DNA from: Deinococcus sp.
GTDB taxonomy: Bacteria; Deinococcota; Deinococci; Deinococcales; Deinococcaceae
Direction: 5' to 3'
DNA length: 10,222 nt
Assembly: GCA_018260375.1 (NCBI GenBank)
Contig: JAGLBF010000086.1
Location: 1 to 10,222 of the forward strand
The stretch's first letter is position 1; every line of letters starts with the position of its first letter. Below the pieces are notes generated by a model that was not told the origin of the DNA, searched no databases, and saw nothing but the letters and a program-made list of their open reading frames with translations. The translations under genes and the position numbers were made by a program. Shown here one piece after another: positions 5,485-10,222 of this stretch.

Positions 5485-6219
5485 TTACCTGTCGGTTACG
5501 CCCCATATCCCAGCAAAGTCAACCAGTTGCCCGTCACCCAAACGGGGCAGGTATACCGCGCTTATAGAGCCGTCTAGGTACAGCGCGTCAGGACAATTCA
5601 GCGTATCGCGGAAAAAGGTAGCAAAGGTGTAAAAGCTGACCAGGCCGTCGCTGATGACAAAGCGCACCAGGCCGTCACGGCACACACCGACGCCGCTGCG
5701 AAGCTTAAGGCTGGTGCTCTGCGCGTTAAATTCAGGGTGGAGCTTGCCGCCCAATACCAACAGAGGCCCCGACTGGGCCGCGTAATCAGGGTGCATATTG
5801 AGCGTGTCATAGCGCTCCGTTTCGGTGACGCCCGCCTGAGTGCCGCGCAGCCAAAATACCCCGTTGGGCCGCAGCGCAAAGTTGCCGCCCCTTCGGGCAT
5901 GGTTAAGGGCTATTAACGTCTTACCCTGCTCAATATGCAACCCCAGCGGCGCGTACATAGGCGTATAAATGCCGCTGTTCGTGGCAAATAGCAGCTTACG
6001 GCCCTGCTTAGCGAGGTGCTGGCGCAACTGGCGAAAGCTGTAAAAGGGCGCTCCCGTACTGGGATTTTTCCAAAAAAGCTGCAACTTATCGTGCGCGGGG
6101 TCAACCACAGTCACCAAGTAACCTTGCCCGCGCGCGCTGAGGTGCTGCGACTTGACTGCCTCTACGGGCGCGCAGGCCGTGAGCAGCAGTAATAATAAAA
6201 GGGTAATGGGGCGCAACAT
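5485..6219 (-). CDS. Lipoprotein with DUF2233/phosphodiester glycosidase-like domain (YigE-like)
   Basis: From ATG 6219 the protein is 244 residues. MLRPIT, a seven-leucine core and the lipobox LTAC (lipidated cysteine 16) form a short lipoprotein signal, so the mature protein is outside the cytoplasmic membrane. The rest follows the DUF2233 pattern: FATNSGIYTPMYAPLGLHIE, NFALRPNGVFWL, QSGPLLVLGGKLHPEF, RSGVGVCRDG, then FYTFATFFRD with the LNCPDALYLDGSISAVYL end. The family is related to phosphodiester glycosidases such as the mammalian uncovering enzyme, but bacterial substrates are mostly unknown. Alternative starts are ATG 6240 and TTG 6258; neither has a clear Shine-Dalgarno, and 6219 gives the neatest signal peptide. 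It is divergent from the histidine kinase gene and convergent with the MIP18-like gene. Confidence 0.85.
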   Translation of the reverse strand: MLRPITLLLLLLLTACAPVEAVKSQHLSARGQGYLVTVVDPAHDKLQLFWKNPSTGAPFYSFRQLRQHLAKQGRKLLFATNSGIYTPMYAPLGLHIEQGKTLIALNHARRGGNFALRPNGVFWLRGTQAGVTETERYDTLNMHPDYAAQSGPLLVLGGKLHPEFNAQSTSLKLRSGVGVCRDGLVRFVISDGLVSFYTFATFFRDTLNCPDALYLDGSISAVYLPRLGDGQLVDFAGIWGVTDR

Positions 6220-6292
6220 AGCTGAGCCATCATGCCGCATCAGCGGGCCACTGAGCAAATGCTGAGGTTTTTTGTGTGGTGCACAGGGCGTC

Positions 6293-6325
6293 TCTCATAA
6301 AACATGAGAAAGATAGGGATAACAT
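6293..6325 (+). promoter_or_regulatory. Palindrome and -10 box upstream of the histidine kinase gene
   Basis: TCTCATAAAACATGAGA (6293-6309) is an inverted repeat with 6-bp arms and a 5-base centre. It lies over the -35 region of a possible -10 box TAACAT (6320-6325), which ends eight bases before ATG 6334. The palindrome sits in the shared 114-base space between the divergent lipoprotein and kinase genes and could be an operator for either. This is suggestive only. Confidence 0.35.
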
Positions 6326-6333
6326 AAAGAAAG

Positions 6334-7935
6334 ATGCCACCATTCTTTTCGATACCTAAAGAAAAGTTGGGCAAACGCTCCCTGGTTGGGTATTTGCTTG
6401 TACCTCAAATATTACCTTTTGCCTTGATGCTCATGGTCATCTGCAGTATTATTTGGGGTATAGATTACAGTGTGCGGCAAGCCAGCGCCCTTAACAGCGC
6501 ACAGCAACGGCTGAGCATTATCAACCAAATTACCCACAACGTCCTTGACTGCGAAACGGGACTGCAAGGGTACATGCTGACGGGTAACCGCCAGTTTTTA
6601 GGGCCGTACCGAAAGGCCCAGGCTGAGTTACAGCGCAATATCGGGCTGCTAAAAGCCAAACCCGTGACTGTGCTGCAGTACCAGAACATTCAACAAGTGC
6701 ATTTTTTGATGAACAGCTGGCGTGATCAGGTTGCTGAGCCACTGCTGCGTGTCCGGCAAAACGGCGGCAGCCCGCCCGGCGGCCTAGAGCTGCTGAGTAG
6801 CGAGCAGGGCACGACCCTGATAGACCAGACCCAACAGGTGCTCGCTGCACTAGAAACCGACGAACTCAGCCGCCGTGAAGAGGCCATGGTTGCCAGTAAC
6901 AGCACGCTGCTGCTCACGCGTTTGCTGGCGGTTAGCGGTTTGCTGCTGGCAGCGGCGCTTATCTGGCTTGCGGCGCTCCGCAGTGCTCAGGCCCTGTCCA
7001 AAGTGCTGGGCGAATTCAACCGCGACGTGACCCACATCGCCCAGGGTCACTATGATTTTCAGTTGCCGCGCCTGCCTATTACTGAGGTGCAGCAACTGGG
7101 TGACCAGGTAGAAAAAATGGCGACAGCGGTGCGTGAGCGCGAGCTCAGTTTGCAGCGCAGCAACCGCGAGTTAGAGCGCAGCAACCGCGAGCTTGAGCAG
7201 TTTGCCTATATCGCTAGCCACGACTTGCAAGAGCCGCTACGTACCATTGGCAGCTATACCGAGCTGCTCGCCAAGCGCTACAGCCACCAGCTTGATGACC
7301 GCGCTGACAAGTACATCCGCTTTACCCTATCAGCCACCCACCGCCTCAAGCTGCTGATTCAGGATTTGCTGGCCTTTTCACGGGTGCGCCAACCTGGGCG
7401 GGTGATGGGACTGGTGAATATTCAGCAACTGGTCGACACCATCTTGGCTGACCTCAGTACCACGCTAGAAATGAGCCAGGCAGAGCTAGACATTGGCACG
7501 CTGCCCACGCTGCGCGGCAACCCCGAACTCCTGCGCCACATCTTTCAGAACCTGCTGAGCAACGCCATTAAGTTCCGCGACCCGCAGCGCCCGCTTAAAA
7601 TTGGCGTGTACGCCGTACACTTGCCAACGACCTGGGAGTTTTCAGTGACCGATAACGGCATTGGTATAGAAGCCGAATACTTTGAGCGGATTTTTGGGGT
7701 ATTTCAGCGCCTAAGCAACAACCAGGTAGACGGCAGCGGCATCGGCCTAGCGGTGGTACGCACGGCTATTGAGCGCCATGGCGGTGAAATCAGCGTGTCG
7801 AGCACCCCAGGTGTGGGCAGCACCTTCACCTTTACCTTGCCTCACATCTTGCCCACCGATGACCAAGACCACCTGCCCCTGCCCACCAGTATTACCGTGC
7901 CAGTCGGGGCTCTGGGCGAGGCAGAAGGGGCCTGA
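6334..7935 (+). CDS. CHASE3-containing sensor histidine kinase
   Basis: A 533-residue membrane sensor kinase. The first transmembrane helix is about residues 20-43. A periplasmic CHASE3-type region (about 50-190) contains DCETGLQGYMLTGNRQFLGPY. The second helix is about 193-213, then comes a HAMP-like linker to about 270. The coiled-coil lead-in repeats RSNRELE twice (275-288), encoded by two near-identical 21-bp units at 7156-7197. The phosphoacceptor is H296 in ASHDLQEPLR, the subtype shared with phytochrome-type kinases. The ATPase has the N box with N410, the G1 box DNGIGI at D440, FGVFQRL and GSGIGLA. All catalytic motifs are intact. No response regulator lies next to it, so it is an orphan kinase and its signal is unknown. 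Start 6334 has a possible -10 box eight bases upstream and no strong Shine-Dalgarno. Confidence 0.93.
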   Translation: MPPFFSIPKEKLGKRSLVGYLLVPQILPFALMLMVICSIIWGIDYSVRQASALNSAQQRLSIINQITHNVLDCETGLQGYMLTGNRQFLGPYRKAQAELQRNIGLLKAKPVTVLQYQNIQQVHFLMNSWRDQVAEPLLRVRQNGGSPPGGLELLSSEQGTTLIDQTQQVLAALETDELSRREEAMVASNSTLLLTRLLAVSGLLLAAALIWLAALRSAQALSKVLGEFNRDVTHIAQGHYDFQLPRLPITEVQQLGDQVEKMATAVRERELSLQRSNRELERSNRELEQFAYIASHDLQEPLRTIGSYTELLAKRYSHQLDDRADKYIRFTLSATHRLKLLIQDLLAFSRVRQPGRVMGLVNIQQLVDTILADLSTTLEMSQAELDIGTLPTLRGNPELLRHIFQNLLSNAIKFRDPQRPLKIGVYAVHLPTTWEFSVTDNGIGIEAEYFERIFGVFQRLSNNQVDGSGIGLAVVRTAIERHGGEISVSSTPGVGSTFTFTLPHILPTDDQDHLPLPTSITVPVGALGEAEGA

Positions 7936-7938
7936 TGT

Positions 7939-7974
7939 ATTGCGAGCAGATGCGAGTGGGAAAAGATACGGGTT
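7939..7974 (+). repeat. Dispersed intergenic repeat, copy E (partial)
   Basis: It begins three bases after the kinase stop codon. GATGCGAGTGGGAAAAGA followed by TACGGGTT (7949-7974) matches copy C at 24 of 26 positions, and TTGCGAGCA before it corresponds to ATCCGAGCG in copy B. The palindromic half is missing. The rest of the 129-base convergent gap to the DUF1517 gene shows only a short duplication, ACTTTCTGT twice around 7983-8006, and no clear terminator. Confidence 0.65.
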
Positions 7975-8064
7975 GCTGTGCCTACTTTCTGTCCCCACTT
8001 TCTGTGTCCACTAGCCTTACGTTCATCGCGTTTTGCACAAGGCTCAAGTCAGATTCCGGACTCA

Positions 8065-9072
8065 CTACAGCTTCTTAGCTTGCGGGTACAGCCCAATGGC
8101 CTCATCTTCACTGAGAAATTCGCCTTCCATGTCAGGACTCCACACCACTTCGGCGCGCAGCAGGTTGTCAGGGGTTACAGCCGCAATGGTTTGCAGCGCA
8201 GAGCGGACGCTGCCCGCATCTACGGGCGCAGCGGGGACATTCAGGCCGCGTACCGCCGCGCCTACCGTAACAGCTAGGTACAAGTCGCCCGCGTTGTGCT
8301 GGGGCTTAAAGTTGCGGTTTTGCACAAACCCTGAGTTGAGGTCGCGGTTTTGGTAGTTGCTGGTGGTCTGTTCCTCAAAAGCCGCCCGCATCTGGGTGGC
8401 CCAAGCACCCAGTTGGGCGTCCGCTTGGTTTTGGGTGCCGCCTGCAAGCTGCACATTGCCATAAGCCCAGCGTTCAGGGTGACGCAAGATCACCAGCGCC
8501 GCTTCCTGAAGCATCTGCGCCAGCCCCGCATCGCTGTCGGGGTCGCCTGACTGGGCCACGGCCTGCAAGCCGCGCTTGACCTCATCGCCCTCGCTCATAA
8601 TTACCAGCACCATGAGAGCCTGCGCCGCTTCACTGTCAACGTCCGCCATAAAGTTACGGCCCTGCGGCCCTGCAGCTGTGCCTAGCGTACGGCGCATACC
8701 AGCACCGCGCACCAGCGAGTACATGACAAAAACGGCAATGCCACCAAAAATCAGCAACGGCAGTAGGCCCAGGCCAAAGCCGCCTGTGCTGTACCCGCCG
8801 CCGTAATACCCGCCCCATCCACCGCCATTGCTGATGATGATGGGCCCGCCGTAACCCCCGCCACGACTGTAGCCTCCGCCGCTATAGCCGCCCCCAGAGC
8901 GCGATGAGCTGCTGCCCGATGACCCGCTTGAGCGCCCCCCAAAGCCGCCACCACTCCGGGCCGCATTGGCTATACCAAAGACCAACAGTAAAGCCAGCAA
9001 AAGCCCCAACTTAAGCCCCTTTTTCAGGCTGTACAACAAGGCTTTGAAAGTGTGCGCTGCAGAGGAATTCAT
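8065..9072 (-). CDS. DUF1517-like membrane protein with glycine-rich N-terminus
   Basis: A 335-residue protein. Residues 1-37 look like a signal sequence or anchor (LKKGLKLGLLLALLLVFGIANA), followed by ARSGGGFGGRSS. A Gly/Ser/Tyr-rich low-complexity stretch (about 38-95) has repeated GGGYS/GGGYG units. A second hydrophobic helix lies near 98-120 (GLGLLPLLIFGGIAVFVMYSLV). The remaining about 215 residues form a soluble domain ending VVWSPDMEGEFLSEDEAIGLYP, which resembles the end of DUF1517 proteins known from cyanobacteria and plastids. The function of that family is not established. The start is ATG 9072, supported by a TAGACT -10 box seven bases upstream on the minus strand; there is no Shine-Dalgarno. 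It is divergent from the gene at 9207 and convergent with the histidine kinase gene. Confidence 0.8.
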   Translation of the reverse strand: MNSSAAHTFKALLYSLKKGLKLGLLLALLLVFGIANAARSGGGFGGRSSGSSGSSSSRSGGGYSGGGYSRGGGYGGPIIISNGGGWGGYYGGGYSTGGFGLGLLPLLIFGGIAVFVMYSLVRGAGMRRTLGTAAGPQGRNFMADVDSEAAQALMVLVIMSEGDEVKRGLQAVAQSGDPDSDAGLAQMLQEAALVILRHPERWAYGNVQLAGGTQNQADAQLGAWATQMRAAFEEQTTSNYQNRDLNSGFVQNRNFKPQHNAGDLYLAVTVGAAVRGLNVPAAPVDAGSVRSALQTIAAVTPDNLLRAEVVWSPDMEGEFLSEDEAIGLYPQAKKL

Positions 9073-9079
9073 ACGGCCT

Positions 9080-9085
9080 AGTCTA
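9080..9085 (-). promoter_or_regulatory. -10 box for the DUF1517-like gene (leaderless type)
   Basis: On the minus strand TAGACT is followed by seven bases and then ATG at 9072, again fitting a leaderless start. No convincing -35 box is seen at the expected distance. Confidence 0.45.
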
Positions 9086-9171
9086 GATGACGGGCGGCGC
9101 GACTTGCATTATCAGGCCGCCGCCATAAGCTAGGATTTTCTTTAGAGAGCTGCCGCTCTAGGCTACTGTTT

Positions 9172-9202
9172 CCGTATACACCGTTGTTGCCGTATACACT
9201 GT
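9172..9202 (+). promoter_or_regulatory. Tandem GTATAC sites with -10 box upstream of 9207 gene
   Basis: CCGTATACAC occurs at 9172-9181 and 9190-9199, an 18-base period; each copy contains the palindrome GTATAC and is followed by C/TGT. The second copy includes TACACT (9195-9200), a TANNNT -10 box ending six bases before ATG 9207. The first copy occupies the -35 position. The pair could be operators for a repressor or activator, or a simple duplication. Confidence 0.5.
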
Positions 9203-9206
9203 CGCC

Positions 9207-9614
9207 ATGTCCGACACTCCAAGCGCTGATGACCAGCACGGTACCATCCAACCCCAACCTGAACAACAGATCATACGGCTTTCTTTGGAAGCATTTGAAG
9301 CGGTGCTGAGCGACTTTTATGACCGCGACCATCAGCTTTTTCGCCGCGTGCCGGGCGAGCGATACCCCCACAAAGAAGACGTAGACCTGTACGCCATCAG
9401 CGCCTACGCCGAGGCCCTTATAAGCGACGAGATCGACGGAGACCTGTGGAATACCCTGTCTGACCTAGAAGAAACCGCTCCCAGTGAAGAAGAAGCTTGG
9501 GCTAAAATAAAGGCGTTTTACCTTGCACGCGGCTACATGTTGCTGTACCTGGGCGAAGGCGAAGAATGGATTTTTGCGCCTGAAGTGCTGCGGCAACTGG
9601 GCCTGTTGATGTGA
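9207..9614 (+). CDS. Unrecognised acidic 135-residue protein
   Basis: I do not recognise the family. The protein starts with a polar tail (MSDTPSADDQHG, then about ten Gln/Pro-rich residues) and continues as a compact, mostly helical-looking acidic domain. It includes RLSLEAFEAVLSDFYDRDHQ, the segment VDLYAISAYAEALISDEIDG, an Asp/Glu-rich linker (LSDLEETAPSEEEAW) and a hydrophobic C-terminal part (FYLARGYMLLYLGEGEEWIF). No signal peptide or membrane helix is evident, so it should be cytosolic. The ATG is well placed six bases after a -10 box, and codon use resembles the neighbours, so it is probably a real gene. It is divergent from the DUF1517-like gene and shares a 134-base promoter region with it. 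Confidence 0.75.
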   Translation: MSDTPSADDQHGTIQPQPEQQIIRLSLEAFEAVLSDFYDRDHQLFRRVPGERYPHKEDVDLYAISAYAEALISDEIDGDLWNTLSDLEETAPSEEEAWAKIKAFYLARGYMLLYLGEGEEWIFAPEVLRQLGLLM

Positions 9615-9877
9615 GCTTGGCCTACAGGCTAGAAGGCTGATGACGCAGTACAACCTGTCACTTAGTGTTGAATTTAGGGATAACTTGTACAGGTTAATGT
9701 TGCCTTAAAGCATAATCATATGTCCAAGTATGTTAATAACTTAAATCATAGGGCACATGTGTCTGCGCGTATGTGTCTGAGCATTGATAGCTGAGCATAG
9801 GCAAAGATGAACCAAGAGGACGATCAACTCTCAAGCTGCGCTGAATCTTCACTCATGTTGCCCCGCTGCGCTGGCAC

Positions 9878-9883
9878 TAGGCT
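9878..9883 (+). promoter_or_regulatory. Possible -10 box for the LEA-like gene
   Basis: TAGGCT ends five bases before ATG 9889, consistent with the leaderless pattern. AAGG at 9884-9887 touches the start codon and is too close to act as a Shine-Dalgarno. A -35 box is not clear. The rest of the gap after 9614 (274 bases) shows only a short direct repeat, ATGTGTCTG at 9757-9765 and 9771-9779, and distant AACCTGT/ACAGGTT arms. Confidence 0.35.
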
Positions 9884-9888
9884 AAGGT

Positions 9889-10222
9889 ATGTTTGAACGT
9901 AACCGTGATGAATATCATTTTCCTACTAAACGTTTCTTGTTGCTCGGCGCACTGATTGGCGCAGGGGTTTATTACCTGAGCCGTGAAGAAAATCGCCGCG
10001 CTCTTGACCAAAAGCTCAATGAGCTAGGCATTAAGGATGCGGCGCAAGACGCAGCCCAAACCGCCCAAGAAACGCTAGAGAAAGCTAAGGAAACGGCCAA
10101 AGATATGGCTGATACGGCGGCAGACAAGGCCAAAGAAATCAGGGAAACCGTGCAGGAAAATGCCAAGGTTGCTGGCGCTGTCATTGCGGACAAAGCCCAG
10201 GACGCCAAGGAAGCAGCCAAAG
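9889..10222 (+). CDS. LEA-like 11-mer repeat protein with N-terminal membrane anchor (partial)
   Basis: The frame is open from ATG 9889 through the window edge, giving 111 residues; the C-terminus is missing. Residues 16-30 (FLLLGALIGAGVYYL) form a single hydrophobic helix followed by SREENRR, a YtxH-like anchor pattern. From residue 49 the sequence is a regular series of 11-residue units ending in alanine: 49-59, 60-70, 71-81, 82-92, 93-103 and onward from 104 (for example QETLEKAKETA and KDMADTAADKA). This Ala/Lys/Glu/Asp/Thr/Gln-rich 11-mer is the hallmark of group 3 late-embryogenesis-abundant proteins and also occurs in apolipoprotein-like helices. Such proteins protect membranes and proteins during drying and are found in Deinococcus. 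A desiccation or stress role is inferred; the repeat and the anchor are visible. Confidence 0.75.
   Translation, partial: MFERNRDEYHFPTKRFLLLGALIGAGVYYLSREENRRALDQKLNELGIKDAAQDAAQTAQETLEKAKETAKDMADTAADKAKEIRETVQENAKVAGAVIADKAQDAKEAAK

Noticed and set aside
9615..9888. Radiation/desiccation response motif (17-bp palindrome) before the LEA-like gene
   Set aside because: No sequence close to TTATGTCATTGACATAA was found in this gap; short TATGT pieces are present but not arranged as the palindrome.
9807..9896. 29-codon plus-strand frame overlapping the LEA-like start by 8 bases
   Set aside because: There is no Shine-Dalgarno and no TANNNT box at the right distance, and the composition is unremarkable. 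Conservation would be needed to support it.

Overview
The window looks like a chromosomal segment of a Deinococcus-type bacterium with moderate G+C. This is an inference. It rests on a run of genes whose -10 box (TANNNT) lies only 5-8 bases before the ATG, the layout expected for leaderless mRNAs that are abundant in Deinococcus, on a desiccation-type 11-mer repeat protein at the right edge, and on short intergenic repeats in many gaps. No rRNA, tRNA, CRISPR, phage or transposase gene was seen.

Layout. Bases 1-512 hold an intergenic repeat copy at the left edge, a possible leftward terminator, and then what reads as a complete attenuation control region: promoter, a 20-codon leader peptide with the run Ile-Ile-Met-Val-Val-Leu-Leu, an antiterminator arm and a terminator hairpin. 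This controls ilvB (513-2255) and ilvN (2313-2912), the large and small subunits of acetolactate synthase. After a 237-base gap with purine-rich direct repeats comes ilvC (3150-4160), ketol-acid reductoisomerase. Together these catalyse the first two shared steps of valine, leucine and isoleucine synthesis, and the leader peptide senses the three end products.

A 236-bp element with 17-bp terminal inverted repeats (4158-4393) begins on the ilvC stop codon and separates it from a translationally coupled pair: a single-domain rhodanese (4442-4804) and a MIP18/PaaD-like Fe-S maturation protein (4801-5175). A convergent gap (5176-5484) carries two repeat pieces and a perfect 14-bp hairpin. It is followed by a leftward lipoprotein with a DUF2233/phosphodiester glycosidase-like domain (5485-6219), divergent from a CHASE3-HAMP-type sensor histidine kinase without a neighbouring regulator (6334-7935).

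The right part has a leftward secreted/membrane DUF1517-like protein with a glycine-rich N-terminus (8065-9072), divergent from an unrecognised acidic 135-residue protein (9207-9614) preceded by tandem GTATAC sites. At the edge is the start of a membrane-anchored LEA-like 11-mer repeat protein (9889 to beyond the end).

At least five pieces of one short palindromic intergenic repeat family are scattered through the window in both orientations.
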